A stretch of DNA of 64,000 bases from the NCBI GenBank assembly GCA_033060915.1, contig CM065388.1, positions 29,637,001-29,701,000 on the forward strand, given 5' to 3'. The notes beneath the pieces were generated by a model. That model made no database searches, was not told the DNA's origin, and worked only from the letters and a program-made list of their open reading frames with translations. The stretch is from Euryodendron excelsum. Taxonomy: Eukaryota > Streptophyta > Magnoliopsida > Ericales > Pentaphylacaceae. How positions within the stretch are numbered: position 1 is the first letter of the stretch; each line of letters starts with the position of its first letter. Positions 46,844 through 57,866 of the stretch are shown here, one piece after another. A program made the position numbers and the translations under genes.

Positions 46844-48755
46844 CTAACGGTCTACGGCCCCATCCGATGAGTCATCATCCAAACCTCTGGTGCCAAGACC
46901 CACAGGACCAGGGCTAGCAGACGAAAGACCAGCCTTGTTGAACAATAGCGTCACCAACCTTTCCCCAGAAGGGCCGGCACTGGCAGAGGCCCCAAAGGAT
47001 TTAGTCGGTACCTGACCCATTCCATGACACCGGCATCGGTTAAGAAGATGAGCCCTCTCCTATGAAAAGGCATGTATCATATCCTTTAGTAAAGCTATGA
47101 ACTCATCCCGATGGTTGGCCCCTACTGAAGAAAGAGTGTCTTGAGACCCCTGGGGGTGCCTAAGTCCTTAAGAAATGTCGACCAAAAGGCAGTCTCTCAT
47201 CCCGGGAGCCAGGTCAAGCTGCCTCTCCAAATCACTCACTCGTCTCCTGCTGGCCTCCAATAGAGCCCCAACTCATCTAGCCGGGCATGATAAAGTCTCT
47301 GGTGATGTCTTACCCTGATGGTAGCAATGGCTGAAAGATTGACATATCCCACTGGGGGTAAAAGAGACTTCGGGAGAGAATCTCTAACTGTGGCATCCCC
47401 CAAAACATACATCTAAAACCATTTGTTATAATCAGTAGTAGCTGTCAGAACAAAGGTGAATGGACCATCCAAGCTGTCGCCCACCACCAAAGTCTGCCAC
47501 AACCTCATCAACTCGGTCATCAAAGCTCTCGACACATCATGACCAAAATAAATCTAATATCCTGTCACTTTGGCTATGTATGGGATGTCCTGTGTCCGGC
47601 CCAGCTGATGAAGAACTCAAATACCAAAAAAAGGGACAATACCCCTCAGGCCTATCAAAGGGATAAAAACTTGGTTAGAAGTCCGTACCCTCAACAAGTC
47701 AACATTGCACAAACCCACAAACCACTAGACTAAATCAGATCTCCTCGTCTGAAGGAATGCCATCCATGTCATGTAAGAATCAGGGCAGACCACACCATTT
47801 ATGATCTCCTACTGAGACCTCACTAAGGCACTGATAGGGTCGACCTCCAGATACCATATATGAGAAGTGATGCGGTGAATAAATAGATGCTTGATAGCTT
47901 ATAGCTAGAAAAGGGTCGGAGACCATATAAAATGAGCATCCTCCCAACTCCGAAGCCAAGTAAAGCTCACGTAGGTCTCACCCATTGCTAAAGGAGCATA
48001 AGAATACCCTCGGCGGATCAACAATAATAAGGGGCAAAATTCGCCATCCACCTGGCCATCTCCTTGAGGGAATACTAGAAGACACAGTAAGATCAAGGCA
48101 AGGGAATTCATCCGAGCAATAGGCCACTCCAAAGAAGTATCCTAGACACTAGGGTGAGTAGCTTGACTGGGATGAAAGTCGAAATGATCAATTAAAAAGT
48201 TCACCTGAAGGACTAAAAAAATAGGGTGGGAGTCTAAATCCAAAATCTAGTGCCCAAGTCCCAAGAGACCAGAAACAACGGAAAGAAAGCCCTGAGGAAA
48301 GTCTGGAACTATGATACCCTCCTGACTACACCTCAAACCTAACAAGCGCCCATACTCGTGAGGAATCGACGTCATCTCAAAATCACTAAAGCAAAATAGA
48401 CATAGCTCGGGGCACCGAAAGGAAGCAAATGCCTCAACCAGACCAGGTACTAGCCGAACGGAGAAAAGTGACCCGAGATACCCAAAAGCCCTACAAAAGA
48501 TTCTCTGCTCCTCCTTAATATAGCTATCATACCAAGCGTAGAGCCGAGACATGAGGACAACATCCTCCTCGACCCTTTCTCCTGAAGCAGCAGAAGATTG
48601 TCCCCTTGCAAAACTACTGCTCAAAGCTGTCCGGCTTAAAGAGTAATGAGATCAACCAATGCCATCTCAAACAGAGCCACTCCCACTGGCACTACCCTCC
48701 CCTAGCTCAACCCACGGCACCTCCTCTCGGAGCCGTCACCGCCCGCATCCGACAT
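46844..48755 (-). pseudogene. Ogre antisense ORF type B (DUF7745-like)
   Basis: A decayed minus-strand gene starting ATG 48755 (MSDAGGDGSERR) and ending TAG 46844-46846 after an acidic tail (DDDSSDGAVD). After a Ser-rich start broken by stops and frameshift, the best piece (48247-48624) has YLGSLFSVRLVPGLVEAF and CLFCFSDFEMTSIPHEYGRLLGL. Further fragments include LALILLCLLVFPQGDGQVD near 48060 and FIPLIGLRGIVPFFGI near 47650. The order resembles the plant DUF7745 proteins often found with retrotransposons, from memory. Many stops; not functional in this copy. Its start matches the type A antisense ORF, but the body does not. Confidence 0.6.
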
Positions 48756-48894
48756 CTTGAAAAGCAACAACAAAAAGGAATGTAGAAAGTTGATCAGTAA
48801 CAAGATATGCATAAAAAAAGAAAAAAGAAAAAATAAGTATAGCAAGAAAAAAAGAAAAGAACAAAAGAAAAAACAATATAACAAACAAAAAGTG

Positions 48895-48926
<32 letters not shown>

Positions 48927-50128
48927 TGAGAAAAAGAAAGAGAAAGAAAAAAAAGAGAAAAAAAAAGAAAAAAAGAGTCGAGGCCCTGTCCTTTCCCCAG
49001 TTTTATGTCAAGCCAATTTCTAGGGTTTTTTGAGCTTTTTTCTCCAAAAGTTCTATTTCAAGCTTTTCAAACCGGTTTCTCCAGCTTTCTCCTTCAAAAG
49101 CCCCATTTTCAAAAGCTTTCAAACAGTTTTCTGAGCTTTTTCCTCAAAAAGTTCTATGTCAAAATTTCAAATCAATTTCCTAGGACTTTCTCCTTCAAAA
49201 GCACAGTTTTCAATAGACAACTTTCTTTCTCGAAGGGATTTTAGAGTCGAAACGTTGAATTTTTAAAAGAGTTCATACTTTTTGAAAAATTTCGGCAGAG
49301 TTACGCATTAAAAAGTCACTATCCCGATATTCAACAAGTCACAAACACACTTCCAAGGCATCTTGAGCCTTCAACCACATCAATCAACACAATCCTCTCC
49401 TCCGTCGCGCATGAACCATAATTCAAAACAATTTTTAAGTCAATTCCCTCGCTTCTCAAAAGTTCCCAATTTAATTTTTATTTCCTCAAAATTTCTAAAA
49501 ATTCCCAAAACGCTCGAAAAGATCCTCATGATTTTCTAAAAAAGTCCTACAATTTTTCTACCTTCAATAGGGTTAATTTTTCAATTTTTCTTAATTTCCA
49601 AAAATTCAAAATTTTAAATTTTTTAGAAAATTACAAAACTTTTATACAGTTGTTCTATACATTTTTTCTAAGACATCTGGTAAAAAAATCAAACACAAAC
49701 ATGCAAAACCCAAACCTACACGAGCAATTTTCTAAGCCCTACAGAAACCCTTTCACATAACATGCAAAATCATCCCAAACACACTCAATTAATCATCAAA
49801 TCACAAAAACAATCAGCCCATTGTGTTTTAAACATCTTAAAACATTGGTTTACACTAATCATAAGCAAAAAGCAAGGACAAATACATTGAAATCGACGAA
49901 ATTTCAAGAATTCTAACCTTTGGATTTTCGGCAACAATCCGGCGACAACAACAACTTTCGACACGTGACCAAAAACCCTTGATACCTTCCTAGCAAGACC
50001 CAACAAAAATCACTCGAAATCCCTTGTGAGAATCCTTGAAATTGCCTCAAGTTTGTGTAACCCGTAAGCGAAATACGCGAACTACCTTGTTTTTAAAACC
50101 CATGGGCTGGCACATGTAGTAGATGCGC
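48756..50128 (+). other. Ogre 3' region upstream of the type B antisense ORF
   Basis: Includes an A/G-rich low-complexity stretch (48757-48990; T/C-rich on the coding strand of the antisense ORF), then sequence collinear with 61800-62640 (ATTTCGGCAGAGTT near 49285, TTTTCTAAGACA near 49660). It ends at a degenerate copy of the GGCGCC palindrome (GGCACATGTAGTAGATGCGC, 50109-50128), where LTR-D begins. The PPT and last ~200 bp of this element are absent here. Confidence 0.6.
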
Positions 50129-53100
50129 TGTAAGCACCCCATTTTTGACCGCTCGGCAGTCTACACTCCGTCCAGACTTGTTTTCAAGTCATTTCAGGCA
50201 TATTCCAATCGAAACCAATTCTCTAGGTCCAAATTCCGTCTTTCCATTGCTTCGCGGGCCTGTTAGGCCCAAATAGAGGCAAAATGACCAAAATGCCCTT
50301 AGGGGCATTGTCCTTTCTTATTTCAATTCCAATCCCTCTCTCGAGACAGTTTATGCCTCGAGACGGTCCGAGTAGCAAAACTACTCACAAAACCGATAGA
50401 GTGGCGGAAACACTCACAAAACCGTTAGAGTAGCGGAAATACTCACAAAACCGTTAGAGTGGCGGAAACACTCAAAACCTAGGCATGTCTCTTCGGAGAT
50501 GGTAAGACCCCTTTCCAATCCCTCTCTTGAGACGGTTCCAATCTAGACACGTCTCTTCGGAGACGGTAAGACCCCTTTCCAATCCCTCTCTCGAGACAGT
50601 TTATTCCTTGAGAAGGTCCGAGTAGCAAAACTACTCACAAAACCGTTAGAGTAGCGGAAATACTCACAGAACCGTTACAGTAGCGGAAATACTCACAGAA
50701 CCGTTAGAGTAGCGGAAGTATTCACAGGACCGTTAGAGTAGCAGAAATACTCACAACGCCGTTAGAGTAGCGGAAATACTCACAAATCTTCAACCCCGTC
50801 CAAGTAGCGAAAATACTCCCAAATCCTCAACCCCGTCCGAGTAGCGGAAATACTCAACCCCGTCTAACTAGCGGAAATACTCAACCCCGTCCGAGTAGCG
50901 GAAATACTCAACCCCGTCCGAGTAGCGAAAATACTCACACCGTTAGAGTGGCGGAAACACTCAAAACCTAGGTCAACACCAGTGGCTGTTAGCCCACTTC
51001 GGTGGAAAAGGACCAAACTACCCTTAGGACCTTTTCCGAGACTTTTCGGTCAAGATGACCATTTTGCCCCTAGGCATCCAAACGCCCCGAGAACCACACC
51101 GGCTCTGGGTATCAAACCGGTAACCTCCCGAGAATACTTTTTATAGTATTCTCAACCTTCCTTTACCTTTCCGGACCATTCCAAGTCGGTTCCGGCAAAC
51201 CCGGTACAAAATGACCATTTTGCCCCTAGTGGGCCGGTCTCCTTTTCCGACCATGCCAGCTCTTGGAATCAAACCGGCAACCTCTGGGAACATTCTAAAT
51301 AATGTTTCCAGATCCCAAGTCTTTTTCCGGGACAATCTGATTTCGCCCCAACAGTTTTCCGGTCCGGTTAACCGTTTTGCCGCTAAAGGCCCGGTCAACC
51401 TTTCCGACCCCCCTTATCTTCATTTTTCAAGTCAAATACCACCAGGACACTTTTCTAAGTGTTCCTGCTCCTTTTCAGCCTTCCGGGTCATTTGCGACTC
51501 CTCCAAATCATTCCCAGACTTTCCGGAGTCACTCCTAGTGAAGCCAGGCTAAAGTTTACATGGTAGTCACTAGTACAGGTGCCAAAATCTAGTCAAAGAT
51601 ATGTTGCTTGCCGACCTTAAATCTTTCCTAATTGGCTGGTGCCACTAGAAGTGGCGCCAAGCCAAAAAATGGTCTGTGTAAATTTTGCCCTGGCACCACT
51701 GCAACAGGCGCCAGGCTTATCCAACTTCTATAAATATAGAGCCTCATTCAACGTGAAAGGGGTCTGAAAACTTAACCTAGAAATAACACAATTCGATATA
51801 CAGAGCTCGAGCACCTCTGAAAACCCTAGCCTCCCCAGGTTTTCCAAACCCTAGCCACCCTACACAAACCCTAGCACCCTATACACTAATACACTCCCCC
51901 ATACACTCATACACTAGCCTACAACCACCCTTCGAAGACTTGAAGAGCTGCCATCTAAAGCTTGAAGACAACCCTTGAAGACTGAAGGAGAAGATCAAGA
52001 CGAAGACCGAAGATTGAAGACCGCACGGCGCGCAAATAACAAGATACAAGGTAGACTCCCTATTTAAATTTCCGCATTCCCCCCTCTCTCTTCTCTCTCC
52101 AACCCACTTGGGTTTTCTCTATTTTAATCCTCCATTTCTTTCCCGCCCTTTCTTCGCATGCTTGAAACAAGGGGATTCCCGGTCCATGTGTAGGATTGGA
52201 CTATTGGAGAGTCACCGTGTCGGGGGCTTTCTTCTAGTCTAACCAAAGACCACGTGGGTCCGGCCTCCTTGATTATGTGGTGAAGCCTTAACCTTGTATG
52301 TTCACAACCCCAAATTGCATTGTGCATATCATAGTCTTGCATCTTCCAAAATTCGTTTTCAAAAAGTTGTTTTCAAAAATCGTTTTCAAGCTTGTTTTCA
52401 AAATTGCATCAAAATCTCTTTTTCAAAAACTTGTTTTCAAAACCACAATTCTAGGGTGATTCTAGCCTTTCCATGGCTAGGGTTGCTTTAGAAAAGTGTT
52501 ATATTAAAAGTGACCTTTTGGTCTATATTTTCAAATCTTGTTATTTTCAAAACCGCTTTCCTAAAGTGGTTCTAGCCTTCTTATGGTTAGAATTGCTTTA
52601 GGAAAGTGAGATGTTTTTACACCTTCTAAAAACTCTCTTTAAAAATCTCTTCCTAAAAATCTCTTTTTCAACATACTTTCCTAAAACTCCCCTCTTCAAA
52701 AATTGTTTTCAAAAAACTCCCTTCTCCAAATATGTGTTTCAAAACTCTTCTTTTCAACTCCTCTCCAAAATATTTTCTTCAAAATCCACTTTTTAGAAAT
52801 GTTCCCCACAACTCTTTCCAAAAACCCTCTTCCCAAAATTTTTCTTCTAGAAACTCTCCTTTAGGATCTTCTTTCCAAAATCTACGTTTCTAAAAACGCA
52901 CTTTCCAAAACTCCTCCTCTTTAAAATCTTTTTCCAAAAACTCCCTCTTCAAACACACTTTCCAAAAACTCCTTCCTAGGATTCCCTTCTAGAAAATCTA
53001 CGTTTCTAAAAACACACTTTCTAAAAATCCCTTTTCCTTAGAGCCCAAGTCAAGCCCTAGAACCCACAATTAGGAAACCCTAAATTTTCTTCCCAAAAAC

Positions 53101-55172
53101 ATGGTTTTCAGACTTTGCCCCAAACCTAGGTTTCCAAAACCTCTCGTTTTCTACATCAAAACTATACATGTTTCCAAAACCTCTTTTCTACATCAAAACT
53201 ATAATTTTCCAAACCTAGGGTTTCTAGAATCTCCCTTTCCAAATCCTTATCAAATCCTATCTTCCCTTTAGGAAACCGAATCAAATCTCCCCGTTTAGGA
53301 AACTAGATCCTGTCCTCCGTTTTTGGAAACAAAATCAATTCTTTTCTTTTAGAAACTAAATCCAATCCCCTCCTAATCCCAAACCTTTCCTAATTCAATT
53401 CCTTCCTAAACCATAAGTTTCCTAAACCCAAACTTTAAACCTTTCTTTAGATTTCAAAATCCAACTCTTTCCTAATTCAAATCCTTCCTAAACTTCTACT
53501 TTCCTAAATCTTAAGTTTCCAAAACTTGAACGTAAAAATCTTTCCTAAACTTTAAGACTCAACTTTCAAATCTTTCCTAATTTAACCCTTTCCTAATTCT
53601 ACCCCTTTCCGAAATCTTTTTCAAATCCAAGCTTTCAAATCTTTCCTAAACTCAAACCTTTCCTAATTTTAAGATTTTCTAAAACTCTAAAACTTTCTAA
53701 ATATCAAATCTTTTCAAATTCAAAACTTTCTAAATTTGAAAGCTTCTTAAGTTAAATCTTTCTAAACCTAAAAACTTTCTAAATTCTAAACTTTCTTAAA
53801 CTTCAAATCTTTCCAAATCTAAGACTTTTTTTTTTTTTTCAACTCGTGACTTGCTTAATTCAAACATTTCCTAAATTGAAAACTTTCCTTTTTCAAACCT
53901 TTCCCAAAACAAAACTTTCTTATTTTTAAAACTTCCTTGTTTTCAAAACTTTCCAAAATCAAAACTTCCCTTTTTCAAACATTTCTAAATTCGAAACTCT
54001 CCTAATTTGAAAACTTTCCTAATTCAAAACTTTCCTAATTCTAACCTTTCCTAATTCCAAAACTTTCCAAAAATGAAACTTTCCAAGTTTGAAACTTTCC
54101 TAAATCGGGCCTTTCCTAATTCAAACATTTCCTAAATTCAATCTTTCTTAAATTCTCAAGTCTTTCCTAGGTCTCCTACCTTTCCTAACTCTAGGTTTCC
54201 TAAACCTCCATCTTTCCAAAACCATGTCTTTCCAAAATCTATCTCTTCAAATCAAAGTCCAATTTTCTCAAATTCAATTTTTAATCTCCTTTTCTACTTT
54301 CAAATCAAATTCAATCTCCTTTTTCAATTAACTCTTCTATTTTCAATCGGACTCTTGTCCGAACTACGACTGACCTGATTCCCCCAAAGGGATACGTAGG
54401 CAACCTTCATAGGTGCGGTCACAACACTTTTCAAATGTTCAATTCCACCCTCATGGGTGTGGTTTTCAAAATCTTTTCAAGTCTCAAATTCCAATCTATT
54501 TTCAAAATTCCAATTTCAAAATTTCTATTTTCAAATTTCTATTTTCAATTTTCAAACTTTCCAATTTCAATCCCATCTTTTCAAATCTATTTTCAAATCA
54601 AATCAATCATTTTCCAAGTCTATTTTTCAATTCTCTTCTATTGCACTTGCATATCATGCATCATGTTAGTTTTCAAACATTTTTTTTCTAAAGTGAATAG
54701 GGTTGACCATTAGTTAGTTAAAGACTCTCATAGGTGAATCTGGGGTAGATTGACATGTAGGTACCGAAAGGGTGGGGTAGGGTGATAGCTTAGTGCGTCT
54801 TCCCTACGCGTAACCAACCTCCGAACCTAGATCACTGTTTTCAAAGACCAAATGGAGTTATTTTTCTAAAAGGGGCTAAATATTTTTCAAAGGTTGGCAA
54901 ACAACCTGTTTTTCTTAAAAACCCTCTCTCGAGGAGATATTTTCAAAATCGTTTTTCAAAAACCCTAAGTGTGGTCTTCGGACTATGCTTAGTTTTTAGG
55001 TGACCTAACTCACCTTAATCAAGTTAGGTGGCGACTCCGAATCTTTTTCAAAAGCCCTTTATTCAAACCTAGTCGCACTCATTCTTCTAGGAGGGTGAGT
55101 TCTAATGAGAGAGTACAGTGTTTTTCCCGCTTGGGTGGGTATTCCTCAAGTGCGAAAAATCTAGGCGCGATA
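50129..55172 (+). repeat. LTR-D (5' LTR)
   Basis: TGTAAGCACCCC to GGCGCGATA, 5,044 bp. Minisatellite 50370-50962, 155-bp repeats 51053-51410, GGCGCC cluster 51640-51716, TATA 51729-51736, donor-like AAGGTAGAC at 52051, G-poor tract about 52610-54340. It is followed by a PBS, so this is a true 5' LTR. The left flank is TGCGC; the right flank of the element lies outside the window, so the duplication cannot be checked. Confidence 0.88.
50370..50962. repeat. Hairpin minisatellite in LTR-D
   Basis: About 20 units of the GAGTR-GCGGAAA-YACTC family, plus a perfect CGTCTC-TTCG-GAGACG hairpin at 50550-50565 and a wobble version near 50484. Confidence 0.9.
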
Positions 55173-55174
55173 GC

Positions 55175-55193
55175 TGGCGACTCCGCTGGGGAC
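55175..55193 (+). other. Primer-binding site (tRNA 3' end complement)
   Basis: TGGCGACTCCGCTGGGGAC begins 2 bp after the LTR end. TGG is the complement of the tRNA CCA tail. Ogre elements are reported to use tRNA-Arg, and this site fits that description from memory. Confidence 0.75.
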
Positions 55194-56718
55194 ACTTAGA
55201 GGGTTAGGCCGTAGTCGTGTCTCTTTACCCTTCACCCATGTAGAGTCTTCAATTAACTTGGTTCAATCCTATTCACTTTAAATCTCCAAAACCAAATTTT
55301 CAAAATTGTTTTCAAAAATATGCATTTATTCATATTATCTTGTATTATGTTTGTCATCCACATACTGACACTTGCATCTTTGTTTTGTAGGTGCGCTTTA
55401 TGTTTAAACATTATTAACTGCTTTGCATGAATGTGATGTACAGGATGAATGGGAGTTGTTAGGCCCTTTCCTCCACTTTTAAAAATCACACACACACTGC
55501 ATGTGCACTTGCATTCTGCATATTTGCATACCCTGATATGTCATTTCTAGTTAGAAAGGGGGATCGGTATATTGGTTGTGGGCAAGATGCTGTGTCAGTT
55601 TCTTCGCCTACGGCCTCTTGATGGTTCCCCCGCTCGAATCACCAACCGATCATGGCACCACCTCGGGGAGTGGGCCTAGGTTTGAAGATCCAGGGACCGA
55701 GCCTTTTTAGGATGCATTAGTCAACCCTCAACCTCATACTCATATAGACACTATGCATAGCCGAACCTCTGTCGGATTTAGGACACGAGCACCATTTTCA
55801 AAATCACGGAGGAAAGGGCGACTGCTCTTACTTTCATTTATACCTGTTTATTCCTACTGTTATAATGCTTGTATTTATACTGTTATAATTGTTCATGCAT
55901 GCATGTTTACTTCAATTGTACCCTCTCTCCTTATACTCTTGGCATATTTATGTTCATGCATTCAATATTCCATGTCAAGACAAGAGTTCCAAGTAACTCA
56001 AGTCACTGCATTCTCATGCATATGATCAACCCATTAAGAGTGACACCAACGTTACTCTCCCTTGCATTGAACCTACCCAAACCCTAAGGGTTCCCACGTA
56101 ACCCTAAGGACTCATTGCATGCATCTCGATTCATTCCATAAGAGGGGCCCCAATCCCTCTATGCTCACGGAAATAGGGTTGCCAAGAAGACAAGGGGCAA
56201 TCATCAACAAGGTTTCTCAGCGACCTCCTCAAACATCAAATCCAAGGAAGGCGAATCCGAAGACTCAAGAGTAGTTTAGGGTTTCCCTTTGTAAAATTAG
56301 ATAGGTGGAAGTCCAAAGAAAAATGTTCCCCCTCCCCCTATTAAAATGTATTTCAATTCTTTTGTATCTCAAACACAAAATTTAATGTACTTCTTTATTT
56401 TTATGAATTAATGCATGAATGGCTAAAGATTCCCACCTGACGGTAAAGTGTCTGCATACAGGGGCAAACCCCCTATCTCCAAAAGTGAGCCAATACATCA
56501 TGTTTAGTTTCCCTCTCAAGCAGGGGCAACCCTCGGACATGCATTGCATAAAATTCTCTACAAACCAAAAACTAACTTGTGACTTGTGTTTTTGTCTTTT
56601 TCCTTTTTTCTTTTTATTTCTATTTACAGAAGTCACCTTGTACTGAGTCAACATTGCTCCCAAGAAAGTGCAATATCCACCTAGGGATCCTATTATCACT
56701 CAGCACAAAGCATCATTG
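55194..56718 (+). other. Leader between PBS and gag with splice-acceptor-like site
   Basis: No convincing ORF. A strong acceptor-like site (long pyrimidine tract 56589-56625 then ACAG, ending 56629) lies 89 bp before the gag ATG. A weaker TTTGTTTTGTAG lies near 55390. Together with the donor-like site in the LTR (52051) it suggests a leader intron of about 4.6 kb. Confidence 0.5.
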
Positions 56719-57519
56719 ATGGCTGCTAACCCTGAAGAATCCTCTCAAGTCTCTCGAGAGGAAGTTAATGAAATGAGGACTAAAATGGATGAGATGCTCA
56801 AACTCATTCAAACTCTGGCCATGAAGGATACTACTGCGGTCCCGTCATCATCAACGACTTCATCTAAAGACCTGGAACCTGCTAATCCAAGGATCTTGCT
56901 TCAGTCTGACAATGCTGGGAAAACCAAAGAAGATGCCAAAAGGGTCAATATTGAAGAAGAGGAGACTATATTGCATTCACCCGTTACGAAGAAGGCCCCT
57001 CTAGACCCTCTCAGTCTGAAAATCCAAAGGTTGGAGGATTCGTTGCAAAGTCTCCATGGCCATGATGCTTACGGATTCACTTCCTATGATGAGCTATGTT
57101 TCTTCCCTGACCACCCAAGGCCTGCTAAGTTTAAAATGCCAGACTTCCAAAAGTACGACGGTACCGGTAACCCTGTTGCTCATCTTCGTCTGTATACTGG
57201 AGCACTAAGTGGACATGGCAACGACCCGAAGCTCCTTATGCAGTTATTCCAACAAAGCCTCACCGGGTCGGCTCTACAATGGTTCGCTCGTCTGGACTTA
57301 AGGAAGATCACAACCTGGATGGAGTTAGTCAATGCATTCAAAGCCCAATACCGTCACAACATCGATCTCACTTCCGATCGCTGGTCCTTGATGACGATAA
57401 GCAAGGGTGAGAAGGAGAGTTTTAAAGCGTACGCCCTAAGATGGAGGGAGGCCGCTGCACAAGTCAATCCCCCGTTGAGGAGCCAATGTTGCCAAGGGAG
57501 GAACACATCGAAAGCATAG
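56719..57519 (+). CDS. gag: Ogre/Tat-like Gag, N-terminal and capsid part
   Basis: 266 residues from ATG 56719, chosen over an upstream in-frame GTG (56668). The frame is open further up to an ATT codon at 56653 that may replace a former start. Residues 10-115 are charged with coiled-coil character. Residues 138-160 hold KFKMPDFQKYDGTGNPVAHL, and 188-250 hold WFARLDL, TTWMELVNAFKAQY and the SFKAYALRWREAAAQV motif: the usual Ty3 gag (retrotrans_gag) core. The frame is lost after PPL near 57475, where coding continues one frame back. Gag would build the particle that packages element RNA. No zinc knuckle is seen. Confidence 0.8.
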   Translation: MAANPEESSQVSREEVNEMRTKMDEMLKLIQTLAMKDTTAVPSSSTTSSKDLEPANPRILLQSDNAGKTKEDAKRVNIEEEETILHSPVTKKAPLDPLSLKIQRLEDSLQSLHGHDAYGFTSYDELCFFPDHPRPAKFKMPDFQKYDGTGNPVAHLRLYTGALSGHGNDPKLLMQLFQQSLTGSALQWFARLDLRKITTWMELVNAFKAQYRHNIDLTSDRWSLMTISKGEKESFKAYALRWREAAAQVNPPLRSQCCQGRNTSKA

Positions 57520-57866
57520 CTGCCGATGGGTGGGGTGATGAATTTCTACACTCGAAGTATGCTGCAGCTGAAAGTCAGTTGCTGGAAAACTCTTGGCCCA
57601 TAACTGAGTACAATTATGAAGACATGGGTTGGAGACTTAAGGAGACAAGAGAACGAGCAGAGCCATTCGAACTGGAAGGGGATGAGCTGGTCACCCTGTT
57701 CACAGAAGAACCCCCTGCAAAGAACAAAAAGAAGGCTGACAACCGCATCAACAATGTCAACGCCTGTGGAGCTCTAGGGGAAGCCTTTGCTTATCTCGTC
57801 TTGGCAGAGGATCCGGGTCGTGAATGGAGCGTCGAAGATGTGGGGATTGTCCCAAGGCCGTACTAA
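57441..57866 (+). CDS. Continuation of Gag-like ORF in another frame, unrecognised
   Basis: After the gag core the -1 frame is open for about 130 residues to TAA 57864-57866: acidic, with HSKYAAAESQLLENSWPI and a Lys-rich stretch (AKNKKK), then LVLAEDPGREWSVEDVGIV. The first residues overlap gag in the other frame and are probably not used on their own. I do not recognise the family. It may be the remains of the gag end fused to downstream sequence when pol was lost, or a real frameshifted extension. Confidence 0.45.
   Translation: MEGGRCTSQSPVEEPMLPREEHIESIAADGWGDEFLHSKYAAAESQLLENSWPITEYNYEDMGWRLKETRERAEPFELEGDELVTLFTEEPPAKNKKKADNRINNVNACGALGEAFAYLVLAEDPGREWSVEDVGIVPRPY

Noticed and set aside
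46844..48755. Minus-strand gene as a captured host gene outside any element
   Set aside because: It sits at the same place and orientation as the antisense ORF of the sister element and shares its N-terminus.
48757..49023. Lys-rich ORF of 88 residues
   Set aside because: Pure A/G low-complexity sequence; not a protein.
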